A DNA stretch of 64,000 nucleotides from Nocardia aurea. GTDB taxonomy: Bacteria; Actinomycetota; Actinomycetes; Mycobacteriales; Mycobacteriaceae. Both the position numbers and the translations under genes were made by a program. The stretch covers positions 124,001 through 188,000 of the forward strand of contig NZ_QCYJ01000103.1 of assembly GCF_003123685.1 (NCBI RefSeq), in the 5' to 3' direction. The notes under the pieces were generated by a model. The model was given only the letters and a program-made list of their open reading frames with translations, ran no database searches and was not told where the DNA came from. Below are positions 43,045 through 50,954 of this stretch, piece after piece; the first letter of the stretch is position 1, and every line of letters starts with the position of its first letter.

Positions 43045-43074
43045 ATAGATTACATAGTTCACTATGTAATCTAT
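43045..43074. promoter_or_regulatory. 30-bp perfect palindrome, SDR operator
   Basis: ATAGATTACATAGT, TC, ACTATGTAATCTAT: two exact 14-base arms. It contains the regulon 14-mer CATAGTTCACTATG at 43053-43066 and the half-sites AGATTAC/GTAATCT with 12-base spacing seen also at 2564-2589. Located 39-68 bp upstream of the SDR start. Confidence 0.75.
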
Positions 43075-43192
43075 CTGAAGGTGGTAGGTCGGTAAAGGCG
43101 CGATTGTGCCCGAGAGGCTCGGCAGGAGCTGTGACGCCTGTATCGCTCGGCGTGGTGAACGGAATCGCCGCCGCGGGTCGGGTATTCGGCGG

Positions 43193-43957
43193 CTATCGAT
43201 GTGCGGCGCGGTGCGTCGGGGGGTTGAGTGTCGTGCCGACCTCGGTTTCGGCGAGTACCGCTCCGTCGGCATCGAGTAGTTGCACTCGTACCCGGCCTTC
43301 GATATGGCGCGCGGTGTGCCCGCTCGGCTCGGTCGCGTTTGCGCTGAGACCGGCGACCGCGGCGTCGGTCAGATCCTGGGCGTAGTCGATCAGCGAGCCG
43401 GGAAGTTGGTCGGCGAGCCATTGGCGGGCCATGGCGTGAGCGGGCCCGGTGATGACGGCCACCATTACCGTCATCGGCAGATCGCGAACTTCACCACGGG
43501 TGATCAAGGGTGCCAACCACTCTCGGTACGAGCCGAGAATATCGTCGTTCATGCTCCGCAGTCGCGTGCCGTCCTGGCTCGATGAGTCGAGTCGGCCCTG
43601 AGAGTAGAGAAACCGCGCGCGCGCCACATTGGCCTCGATCCACGACAGCTGATGCCGGATCAGGCCGCCGACGGCGTCGGCGATTGTTGTCGGCCCGGTG
43701 GCGAGCACCTCGCGGTAACCGTCGTGGATCGACTGGATCGAATCCACGTACAGCGCGCCCGCTATCGCGTCCTTGCTGGCGAAGTGGTGGAACAACGCTC
43801 CGTTCGATACCTCGCTGCGCTCCCGGATTCGTGCGATCGTGGTCCGCTCGTACCCGTCCTCGTCGAAGCAGTGCAACGCTGCCTGAAGAACTCGCTCGCG
43901 GACTCCCACCGTTTGCAGAGTAGTGCTCTTCCGCTTCTTTCCGGATCGGTGCAGCAC
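43193..43957 (-). CDS. TetR-family regulator
   Basis: Up to 254 residues from a GTG at 43957; the start is uncertain. HTH TTIARIRERSEVSNGALFHHF at about residues 39-59, then ASKDAIAGALYVDSI. It has a longer C-terminus than usual: after the helical ligand domain the tail reads RHIEGRVRVQLLDADGAVLAETEVGT, which looks like a small extra strand-rich segment. Divergent from the acyl-CoA dehydrogenase at 44061, with a nested palindrome between; likely its repressor and an autorepressor. Confidence 0.85.
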   Translation of the reverse strand: MLHRSGKKRKSTTLQTVGVRERVLQAALHCFDEDGYERTTIARIRERSEVSNGALFHHFASKDAIAGALYVDSIQSIHDGYREVLATGPTTIADAVGGLIRHQLSWIEANVARARFLYSQGRLDSSSQDGTRLRSMNDDILGSYREWLAPLITRGEVRDLPMTVMVAVITGPAHAMARQWLADQLPGSLIDYAQDLTDAAVAGLSANATEPSGHTARHIEGRVRVQLLDADGAVLAETEVGTTLNPPTHRAAHR

Positions 43958-43992
43958 TTCGGCGGCCGTGTCCCTGGTCGATCACCATTCAC

Positions 43993-44026
43993 GAGCAGAG
44001 TATTACTCCGGAGTGTTACTCTGCTC
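43993..44026. promoter_or_regulatory. 34-bp nested palindrome, TetR / acyl-CoA dehydrogenase divergon
   Basis: Outer arms GAGCAGAGTA/TACTCTGCTC (10 bp, exact) enclose the inner perfect palindrome ACTCCGGAGT. This is a typical arrangement for two TetR dimers or one long operator. It is centred 52 bp from the plus-strand start and 52 bp from the minus-strand GTG. Confidence 0.75.
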
Positions 44027-44060
44027 GCGTGGTGTCAGCTGACCAGAAGCCGGAGTACCG

Positions 44061-45239
44061 ATGACAGCCTTCGTGCACACTGCCAATTCGTTCGAACTCT
44101 CGAGTGAACACGCTCGACTACAGGACGAGGCCCGACGAACAGCGGCCGAGTTCGGGGCGCGGGCGGGCGACGTTCGTCGGCATCTGATCGATCACAGTGA
44201 GATACACCCCGAGTTATGGACGGCCTTCCGTGACCGGGGGTGGGCTGGGCTGGGTCCGTCGGGCGGCGACAACGGACTTCTCCGGATGACGCTCGTGCTG
44301 GAGGCGTTCGCTGAACAGGGAATCGTGTTGTGGATGCCGGTGCTGTCAGCGTCGATCTGCTACGCCATCGCGACGGCCGGTCCGCAGTCGGTGCAGGAGA
44401 TGTGGCTGCCTCGCGTGTCCGCGGGAGCTTCGCACCTCGGAATTGCCGCGACGGAACCACGTTCGGGCCACAACATGTTCGGTGTCGAGACCGAGATCCG
44501 AAATGTCGGCGAGCGTTTCCTCGTCAACGGTCTGAAGAGAGTCGTCTCCGGAGTGGACGTGGTCGACCGTGTGCTGGTTCTCGGGCGCGCCGACCTCGGC
44601 GACCGTGCCGCCGGGTATACGACTGTGCTGGTAGATCCGCGCTCGCCAGGCATAACCATCCGGGAAGTGGCGATGGGCTACCGCGAAGGAGTCCGTCAGT
44701 ATCAGCTCGAGTTCGACAATGTCTCGGTTCCCGGCGACGCGCTCGTCGGCGTCGAGGGGAAGGGGTTGCTGACGATGTGGCCGTTCACGCATGTCGAGCG
44801 GGTGCTGACGGCGGCCGTCTGTACCGGTACGGCGGCCTATAGTCTCACCCGTGCGATAGCGCACGCCAAGAACCGAGTCATCGCCGGCAAAGACCCCATC
44901 GGTGCCGAACAGGCGATCGCGCACCCTCTGGCCGCTCTACATGCCCGGTTGGCGGCGACACGAATGCTGGTGTATCGCACAGCGGCCCGCATCGATGTAG
45001 GTGCCGATGCCGACACCATCGCAGGCGACATCAACATCGCGAAACTACTCGCCGCCGATCTCGCCCACGACGCCGCTGACCATGCGATGCAGGTACTGGG
45101 CGCGACAGCCTGGGAGGAGAACGAGGGCATGCTCGACATCTACCTGGACGCGCGGCTGTCGCGTTCCGGACCGGTCAGCAACGAGTTCGCGCTCAACCAC
45201 ATAGCGCATCGGGTCCTCGGTCTGCCCGCCCGGTCGTGA
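44061..45239 (+). CDS. Acyl-CoA dehydrogenase-like protein (atypical C-terminus)
   Basis: 392 residues with the ACAD fold: IAATEPRSGHNMFGVETEI in the place of the TEPxAGSD loop, RFLVNGLKRVVSG, VEGKGLLTMWPFTHVERVL and AMQVLGATAWEENEGMLDIYLDAR. Departures from the canon: TEPRSGHNMF lacks the GSD, the QxHGGxGY motif is QVLGATAWEE, and the IYEGTxEI loop is SRSGPVSNEFALNHI. The flavin-site and base residues may thus differ, so activity as a standard dehydrogenase is uncertain. Regulated divergently with the TetR at 43193. Confidence 0.82.
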   Translation: MTAFVHTANSFELSSEHARLQDEARRTAAEFGARAGDVRRHLIDHSEIHPELWTAFRDRGWAGLGPSGGDNGLLRMTLVLEAFAEQGIVLWMPVLSASICYAIATAGPQSVQEMWLPRVSAGASHLGIAATEPRSGHNMFGVETEIRNVGERFLVNGLKRVVSGVDVVDRVLVLGRADLGDRAAGYTTVLVDPRSPGITIREVAMGYREGVRQYQLEFDNVSVPGDALVGVEGKGLLTMWPFTHVERVLTAAVCTGTAAYSLTRAIAHAKNRVIAGKDPIGAEQAIAHPLAALHARLAATRMLVYRTAARIDVGADADTIAGDINIAKLLAADLAHDAADHAMQVLGATAWEENEGMLDIYLDARLSRSGPVSNEFALNHIAHRVLGLPARS

Positions 45240-45266
45240 TCAGCCGCAATTGGAAAGGGTTAGACG

Positions 45267-45851
45267 CTAGACACTGATGCCTGCGGTGAGGATAGCGGCG
45301 AGCTCTCGGTAGGCGTCGGCGTCGTCGAGGCCGGTGCTCTCACGCACGCCGCGTTGTTGGATGCGGACCATCATGGTGGCGACGAGGTCGGCGGCGAAGG
45401 CAGCGTGCACGTCGCGGAATTCGCCGCGGTCGACACCGTCGTCGATCAGTCGCCGGACACGGCGCGCGGCGAGCCGAGTGTTCTTCTCGTACACCTCGCG
45501 TGCGGGAGTGAACGCGTCGAGGTCGGCCATGAACCGGTCCGACGCAGTGGCCAGGGTGATGCCGACAGCGGACAGGTAGGCGGTGATCTGCTCGCGAGCG
45601 CTCATGATGCCGTGGATGCGAGTCTCTATGTCGTCGGTGGCCCGTCGGAAGAAGTGCACGGTAGCAGCGCGGACCAGTTGTTCCTTGCTGTCCGCGAGAG
45701 TGTAAAGGGTGGATTTCGAGCATCGCAGGGTGCGGGCGATGTCATCGACGGTCAGGTGTGCGAAGCCTTCGGTGAGGAACAGATCGAGCAGTGCGTCGAA
45801 GAGTTCGCCACGGCGTCGGGTCGCGAAACTCCGTCGGGTCAGCTGCTCCAT
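45267..45851 (-). CDS. TetR-family regulator
   Basis: 194 residues. HTH LTVDDIARTLRCSKSTLYTLA at about residues 33-53, then DSKEQLVRAATVHFF. Compact TetR with a helical C-terminal domain, TetR_C-like. Divergent from the acyl-CoA dehydrogenase at 45954; four AGTACT sites lie in the 102-bp gap, two of them within 40 bp of this start. Probably represses itself and the dehydrogenase. Confidence 0.9.
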   Translation of the reverse strand: MEQLTRRSFATRRRGELFDALLDLFLTEGFAHLTVDDIARTLRCSKSTLYTLADSKEQLVRAATVHFFRRATDDIETRIHGIMSAREQITAYLSAVGITLATASDRFMADLDAFTPAREVYEKNTRLAARRVRRLIDDGVDRGEFRDVHAAFAADLVATMMVRIQQRGVRESTGLDDADAYRELAAILTAGISV

Positions 45852-45860
45852 GAGATCAAT

Positions 45861-45923
45861 AGTACTGAAGGCCGCCTTGCAGTACTGTCCGCCGTTCAGT
45901 ACTTTGGGCAGTAATCTAGTACT
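45861..45923. promoter_or_regulatory. Array of four AGTACT operator sites
   Basis: The self-complementary hexamer AGTACT occurs at 45861-45866, 45881-45886, 45898-45903 and 45918-45923, with starts 20, 17 and 20 bases apart. Local contexts are TAGTACTG, CAGTACTG, CAGTACTT and TAGTACTG. It fills the gap between the TetR and acyl-CoA dehydrogenase genes. Confidence 0.75.
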
Positions 45924-45953
45924 GGGTTTCGTAGTGCCTCAAGGGAGAAGTCT

Positions 45954-47090
45954 GTGGTTGTCGAACGTCTGCTGCCCACCGAAGAGGCTCGTGATCTGAT
46001 CGCGCTGACCCGTGATATCGCCGACAAGGTCTTGGACCCGATCGTCGACGAGCACGAGAAATCGCAGACCTATCCCGACGGGGTTTTCGCCACCTTGGGT
46101 GAGGCGGGGCTGCTGAGCCTGCCCTACCCGGAGGCGTGGGGTGGTGGTGGGCAGCCCTACGAGGTGTACCTGCAGGTGCTGGAGGAGATCGCGGCGCGGT
46201 GGGCGGCGGTGGCGGTCGCGGTGAGCGTGCACAGTCTCGCCTGCCATCCGCTGCTGGCCTTCGGCACCGAGCAGCAGAAACAGCGTTGGCTACCGGAGAT
46301 GCTCGGCGGCAACATGATCGGTGCCTACAGCCTGTCCGAGCCGCAGGCTGGCTCGGATGCCGCAGCCTTGGCCTGTCGGGCCACCGGGGTCGAGGGCGGG
46401 TATCGGGTCAACGGCGCGAAGGCGTGGATCACCCACGGTGGCATCGCTGATTTCTACAATCTCTTCGCACGTACCGGTGACGGATCCCGTGGAGTCTCGT
46501 GTCTGCTCGTGGCCAAGGGCACAGAGGGGCTGTCCTTCGGTAAACCTGAGGAGAAGATGGGTCTGCACGCGGTGCCGACCACCTCGGCGCATTACGACAA
46601 TGCCTTCGTCGGTGAGGAACGTCGGATCGGGGCCGAGGGGCAGGGTTTGCAGATCGCTTTCAGCGCACTGGATTCCGGTCGGCTCGGGATCGCCGCGGTG
46701 GCCGTGGGATTGGCGCAGGCGGCGTTCGACGAAGCACTGGCCTATGCGGGTGAGCGCACGGCATTCGGTAAGAAGATCATCGACCACCAGGGGCTGGGTT
46801 TCTTGATCGCCGACATGGCCGCGGCGATCGACTCGGCTCGGGCCACCTACCTCGACGCCGCGCGACGTCGCGACGCCGGTTTGCCGTATTCGCGGCATGC
46901 GTCGGTGGCCAAACTGGTGGCGTCCGACGCTGCGATGAAGGTTGCCACCGATGCGGTACAGGTGCTGGGTGGCTACGGATATACCCGGGACTTCCGTGTC
47001 GAGCGGTATATGCGCGAAGCGAAGATCACGCAGATCTTCGAGGGCACCAACCAGATCCAACGCTTGGTGATCAGCCGCGCGGTCGCGTGA
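45954..47090 (+). CDS. Acyl-CoA dehydrogenase (canonical FadE)
   Basis: 378 residues from a GTG with AGGGAGAAG upstream. Complete and canonical: YSLSEPQAGSDAAALACRA (about 122-140), GYRVNGAKAWITHG, ERTAFGKKIIDHQGLGFLIADMA, QVLGGYGYTRDFRVERYMREAKITQIFEGTNQIQR with the catalytic Glu in FEGT. Similar to short/medium-chain acyl-CoA dehydrogenases (FadE-type). Unlike the other ACADs of the window it has the classic EGT base. Single-gene unit controlled by the AGTACT array. Confidence 0.94.
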   Translation: MVVERLLPTEEARDLIALTRDIADKVLDPIVDEHEKSQTYPDGVFATLGEAGLLSLPYPEAWGGGGQPYEVYLQVLEEIAARWAAVAVAVSVHSLACHPLLAFGTEQQKQRWLPEMLGGNMIGAYSLSEPQAGSDAAALACRATGVEGGYRVNGAKAWITHGGIADFYNLFARTGDGSRGVSCLLVAKGTEGLSFGKPEEKMGLHAVPTTSAHYDNAFVGEERRIGAEGQGLQIAFSALDSGRLGIAAVAVGLAQAAFDEALAYAGERTAFGKKIIDHQGLGFLIADMAAAIDSARATYLDAARRRDAGLPYSRHASVAKLVASDAAMKVATDAVQVLGGYGYTRDFRVERYMREAKITQIFEGTNQIQRLVISRAVA

Positions 47091-47194
47091 TTACGACAAG
47101 CGTCGAGCTGATGCTGCGAGGTGCGTTGACGGGGTCGCGGGTGGGGTGTCGACGACCTGCGTGACGGCCGGCGTTCGCATGTGGAATAGGCGTT

Positions 47195-47495
47195 GGCCTG
47201 TGCAGATAGGGTCTTGGTGGTGGACGAGACCGGATTTCTCAACAAGGGGGGGAATCGGCTGGGGTGCAACGCCGGTACTCGGACATGATCGGGTGGGCGG
47301 AGAATTCCCAGCTCGGAGTGTTCATCGTAGTCTGAAGCTCAGGGCGAGCGCTGATCGACCGGGAACTGGCCCGAATCATGGATCGGAATTTCGGTGCCCT
47401 CCCCGCCGGATATGCACGAACAAGCGTCGCGGTCGCCGAAGCCAGGTGGGCAATAGAGGAGTGCTTCCAGGCTGCCAATTATGAAACTACGAAAT
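47195..47495 (+). pseudogene. IS701-type transposase remnant
   Basis: Broken frames encode VLVVDETGFLNKGGNR, then after a frameshift AGVQRRYSDMIGWAENSQLG and, past an in-frame stop, SGRALIDREL, followed after a deletion by VAVAEARWAIEECFQAANYET. These are the successive conserved blocks of IS701-family DDE transposases (VDETGF...KG, GVQRQY, GRALIDRELY, WxIEExFQxAK). The reading frame is destroyed and most of the gene is gone. No terminal repeats were found. Confidence 0.8.
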
Positions 47496-48335
47496 ATCTC
47501 ACTGTCGTGCTACAGAGTCTGCCCTCTGGGGGGCGGACCAGGTGGCCTCAATCGCTTGGGACAGCCCACTCTTCCTCCTGACTGTGATGATTTTGCCTTC
47601 GGCGTTGCTGAAGGGGCGCGCTAGTCCAGCGCTGGCGCGGCAAGCAGGAAGAACAATCGCTTCGTCATACCAGGTTGTGGCGCTTTCGCGTCCGCAGCGC
47701 GCCGAACGAATCGGCAAGTAATTCTACGCCGATGCCACAGCCCACCAATGATTTCGAAGACTGAGGTCCGCGCTCGATCGCCTAAGTGACTCTCAGGCGC
47801 TGTCTTTGCTGAGTCCCGCAGGCGGCACTGTGCTCAATCCTCGGCACCGATCCGGTCGCGCGGGGCAGCATCTGGCACCTGCCCACGGCCGCGCCACTGA
47901 CCGGTCGTCAATACATCGGACTCGCCACGGTGCCCGGTGCCCGTGTCAAGGTCATGTCCTGCACGACGATGCGGATCGGAGCGTTGTTCAATTCCGGGCC
48001 CGGGAGACACTCGAGATGGGCTACCAGTACACCACGCCCTATGCGTTCGACTCCCACGCTTTCGAAACGACCTTCTCGGCGGTGGCGACTCCTGCCCAGC
48101 AGGGGATCGCGGTGTCCGTCGCCTCTGCGAGGAATCAGATCCCGATCGGTAGAAGGAGCTGGGGAACGAGATCGAGAGACAAGGATGGCGCCTGAGTGCC
48201 CCCAACGTCGCATGATCGGAAAGACATCGCCAATCGAACCGGCACCGTTCACTCGCGCCCGGGCCCACCCCGGGTGACCTCTACTTCGCCAAGGGTCGGC
48301 AAACTTCCAGGTAGATACGTCGGCCGAAAGGGTGA
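47496..48335. other. Degraded stretch with no recognisable gene
   Basis: No frame here shows a family I can identify. Codon use is mixed and base composition around 47480-47760 is less GC-rich than the neighbours. A short frame at about 47990-48195 (reading MGYQYTTPYAFDSHAFETTF) has protein-like composition but no known motif; it may be a gene remnant. Confidence 0.5.
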
Positions 48336-48449
48336 TCACCGCCGTTTTTCGGATTCCGGTTGGCTGAGGACCTGGACGCGATGCTCATAGGCCTGTTCGA
48401 AGGCGATCAGGCCCACGGCGAGCGTCAGGACGATCAGCACGACGATCAC
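48336..48449 (-). CDS. Small single-span membrane protein
   Basis: 37 codons from a GTG with AGGAGG 8 bases upstream, an ideal ribosome site. The product begins VIVVLIVLTLAVGLIAFEQA, a clear hydrophobic helix of about 17 residues, and ends in a charged tail (QPESEKRR). It lies 46 bp downstream of the hypothetical membrane protein gene on the same strand, so the two may form an operon. No function can be assigned. Support rests only on the ribosome site, the hydrophobic helix and the clean stop. Confidence 0.5.
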   Translation of the reverse strand: MIVVLIVLTLAVGLIAFEQAYEHRVQVLSQPESEKRR

Positions 48450-48495
48450 GAGCGGTGCCTCCTACTACGCGCGGCAGTGGTGCGGGGCTGGCTGT

Positions 48496-49155
48496 CTAGC
48501 CGGCCGCTACGTCTTTTCGTGCGGCGTTGACGAACTCGTCGATCGCGGTGTTGTTCACGAATCTGTCGATCGCGGCGGCGCCGGCGGCGGCAAGTCGTGG
48601 CCAGTTCTCATCGGTTGCGATCTGGTGGTTGCGGGCATACTCGAAGGTCGGCGCCAGCGAGTCCGGACCTTGGAGCAGCGCGGTTTGTGCGGCGTTGATT
48701 CCGTCGAGTTCGGCGTTGGCAGAGGCGCTCATGACGATGTGGAGCATGGCCGTACTCCGCAGATACGGCACCAGCGCATCGTGCAGTCCGGTCATAGCGG
48801 TTTGCACGAGGTCGTTGTTCGCGGGGCGTATCAGAATCCCTTTCAGATCGCCTAGTTGCAGTTCGATGCCCAGGTAGGCGTTGACGAAGTCCGCGTAGGC
48901 GCGCAACCGGTCAGCTCTGAGCGCTTGATGACGCGCGAGCCTTTCCTGTCGGTCTATCTCGGTGCTGCTCACGTGCAGCGATGTCCACGCGGAAACTCCG
49001 GAGGACAGCAGGGCGGCCACCGCGGCCAGGGCTGCGACCGTCAACGCGTAGCGCCCGTTGCGTGAGGCGACTCGGATCTGCTGCTGGACCGCGTCGGAGA
49101 GGTCATTCGGCGGCTCGGCCCCGGAGGGATGAGACCGATCTTCGTCAATCTCCAT
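48496..49155 (-). CDS. Hypothetical protein with one membrane segment and helical exterior
   Basis: 219 residues from the ATG at 49155, which has GGAGG 7 bases upstream (the longer frame from 49194 has none). Acidic N-terminal tail of about 40 residues, one hydrophobic segment (about 36-58, YALTVAALAAVAALLSSGVS), then a long helical region rich in Ala, Arg and Glu (TEIDRQERLARHQALRADRLRAYADFVNAYLG and on). This resembles the many actinobacterial single-pass proteins of unknown role. No enzyme motif seen. Confidence 0.72.
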   Translation of the reverse strand: MEIDEDRSHPSGAEPPNDLSDAVQQQIRVASRNGRYALTVAALAAVAALLSSGVSAWTSLHVSSTEIDRQERLARHQALRADRLRAYADFVNAYLGIELQLGDLKGILIRPANNDLVQTAMTGLHDALVPYLRSTAMLHIVMSASANAELDGINAAQTALLQGPDSLAPTFEYARNHQIATDENWPRLAAAGAAAIDRFVNNTAIDEFVNAARKDVAAG

Positions 49156-49299
49156 GACATGCCTCCATCGTCCGAAGCAGCGCGAGGGGCTCAAGCAAGT
49201 ACTGGCCGGCAGCCCGTCCAGTGTGAGCGGTTCCGTCGGTTGCCCCGGTTCCCACGCCCGGACTTATCCGTCTTGTGAGGTCCCGTTCCGGAAGCCGTC

Positions 49300-49640
49300 C
49301 CGTCCGCAACTGGCGGCGCCGAACGCATCAATAGACGGCGACGGGCTGGTCCAGGCCGCCCTGTCGGGGATACATCCGTGACCGCATCCTTGAAGGCCAC
49401 GAATCCGCCCGCCAGCGCGGCAAGACCATCGGCGGCGGCGCCGTCGCCGACGAGGCCATGCTCGCTATGGCATTGCACTTGCGCGAGCAGAACCACAGCC
49501 TGCGTGACATCGCCGCTCGCCTGGTCGTCACTCGCGGCAACTAGGGCCGTCACCCCTCGCCAGCCACTGTTCTGCGGCTGCTGCGCGAGCACGACCAGAA
49601 CGTGGCCACCGCTGCGGCGTCCTCGCGACCCGCGTGATCC
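49300..49640 (+). pseudogene. Serine recombinase (resolvase/invertase) C-terminal remnant
   Basis: In the frame through 49380, the bases read RDRILEGHESARQRGKTIGG, ADEAMLAMALHLREQNHSLR and DIAARLVVTRGN, then a TAG at 49542-49544, then GRHPSPATVLRLLREHDQN. This matches the DNA-binding tail of actinobacterial recombinase-family proteins. The catalytic N-terminal domain is missing and the frame is interrupted, so it is dead. Confidence 0.72.
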
Positions 49641-49692
49641 GGCACGGCACGACGCAGACCGATCGGGGCGGTCGTCCTTCGATCGTGTCTGC

Positions 49693-50415
49693 TCAGGGGT
49701 CGGGAGAGTCGTCTTCGTGGGGCGCGTGGGTCGGGGTGCTGCGGCCGAGGCGGACCATGGCGCGGTAGAGGGCGCGGGGGCTGGGTGCTGGTGGCAGCGG
49801 GGGTGTTTGGGTGCCGGGGGTGGCGAAGGCGCGCAGCATGTAGGCCACGAGGCGTTGCCAGGTGTCGGGGGCGGCGTCGGCGGTGGCGGCGATGACTCCG
49901 GCATTGGCCATGAGCAGCATGGGCATGTCCTGGTCGGTGAACTCCGGGTCCAGGTGTCCGCTGTCCTTGGCGCGGGTGATGAGTTCGAGAAAGCCGTGGT
50001 AGGCGTGCGCGCGGCGGGTTTCCAGGGCTTTGGCGGCGGGGAAGGTCATGGTGAGCACGTCGGCGAACCCGCGGTCGGCGGACTGCATCGCGCACACCGC
50101 CCGCACGTAGCCGGTGAACCCTGTCCAGGGGTCGGGGTCGGCCAGGGCGGTCTCGACGGCGGCGGCGTAGCCGTCCATCCGGTCGGCGAACACCGCGGCG
50201 ATGAGGTCCTCGCGGGTGGCGAAACGCCGCGACAGGGTCGCTTTGCCGACCCCGGCTTCGCGGGCGACCGCGGCCATCGACACCCCCAGGCCTTCGCGCG
50301 CGTACAGCTGCCGGGCCGCGTCGATGATGCGTTCACGGTTGCGTTCGGCATCGGCGCGCAGCTCGTGCTCGGGGAGTTCGGCGGGAGCGGATCGGGGTGT
50401 CGGCGAGGGTGTCAC
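49693..50415 (-). CDS. TetR-family regulator of the DoxX/NmrA module
   Basis: 240 residues from a GTG at 50415 (VTPSPTPRSAPAELPEHELR); the frame is open much further upstream, but that part lies antisense to the DoxX gene. HTH VSMAAVAREAGVGKATLSRRF, then ATREDLIAAVFADRM. The C-terminal part matches the SACE_7040-like TetR group in outline, and ends in a Pro-rich tail. Divergent from the DoxX-like gene at 50551 across an 18-bp inverted repeat that it likely binds. Confidence 0.87.
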   Translation of the reverse strand: MTPSPTPRSAPAELPEHELRADAERNRERIIDAARQLYAREGLGVSMAAVAREAGVGKATLSRRFATREDLIAAVFADRMDGYAAAVETALADPDPWTGFTGYVRAVCAMQSADRGFADVLTMTFPAAKALETRRAHAYHGFLELITRAKDSGHLDPEFTDQDMPMLLMANAGVIAATADAAPDTWQRLVAYMLRAFATPGTQTPPLPPAPSPRALYRAMVRLGRSTPTHAPHEDDSPDP

Positions 50416-50431
50416 CCGCCCCACTCTAGCT

Positions 50432-50497
50432 AAATGGAACAGGCTACCCACTTGTGTTGTTACACTCTCCGAAGGAAACGGGTAGCCCGTTCCACTT
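50432..50497. promoter_or_regulatory. Large inverted repeat, TetR / DoxX divergon
   Basis: AAATGGAACAGGCTACCC (50432-50449) and GGGTAGCCCGTTCCACTT (50480-50497) are reverse complements at 16 of 18 positions, separated by 30 bases. Each arm (TGGAACNGGCTACCC) has the weak internal symmetry of a TetR site, so there may be two operators facing each other around the promoter. Confidence 0.7.
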
Positions 50498-50550
50498 ACA
50501 GAGTCCAGGTGGGTTGACCTGCCTCGATGACCGACAAGGAATGCCTGCCG

Positions 50551-50922
50551 ATGAATGTTGCGTTGTGGATCGTGGCCGGGGTGTTGGCGGCGATGTTCGC
50601 CATGGCCGGGGTGATGAAGTCCACCCAGCCCAAGGACAAGCTGGCTGAGAAGTTGCCGTGGGTGCAGGATGTATCGCTGCCCACACTGCGGTTGATCGGT
50701 GTGTCGGAACTGCTCGGCGCGCTCGGTTTGATCCTGCCCGCCTGGACCGGGATCGCTGCGATCCTGACCCCGATCGCCGCGACCGGCCTGGCCGTGATCA
50801 TGGCGTTGGCCGTGGTGACCCACGCCCGGCGGAAGGAACCGGCCGCGATCGTGTTCAACCTCGTGTTGCTGGCCGCGGCGGTGTTCGTCGCCTGGGGACG
50901 TTTCGGCCCCTACGCCTACTGA
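50551..50922 (+). CDS. DoxX-like membrane protein
   Basis: 123 residues from the ATG at 50551, with AAGGA 10 bases upstream; an in-frame ATG lies at 50527. Four hydrophobic segments (about 3-22, 48-68, 70-90, 98-118). AGVMKSTQPKDKLAEKLPW and GVSELLGALGLILPAWTGI are typical of the DoxX-like family (PF13564). In Actinobacteria it commonly sits with TetR and NAD(P)-binding genes, as here. Probably redox-stress related; not proven. Confidence 0.85.
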   Translation: MNVALWIVAGVLAAMFAMAGVMKSTQPKDKLAEKLPWVQDVSLPTLRLIGVSELLGALGLILPAWTGIAAILTPIAATGLAVIMALAVVTHARRKEPAAIVFNLVLLAAAVFVAWGRFGPYAY

Positions 50923-50954
50923 CCCCCGAGCCTGCCTCCCGGAGGAGATCCCTC

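Noticed and set aside
47499..47717. A 72-codon minus-strand frame in the degraded zone
   Set aside because: The product reads somewhat like protein, but no family, start site or neighbour supports it.
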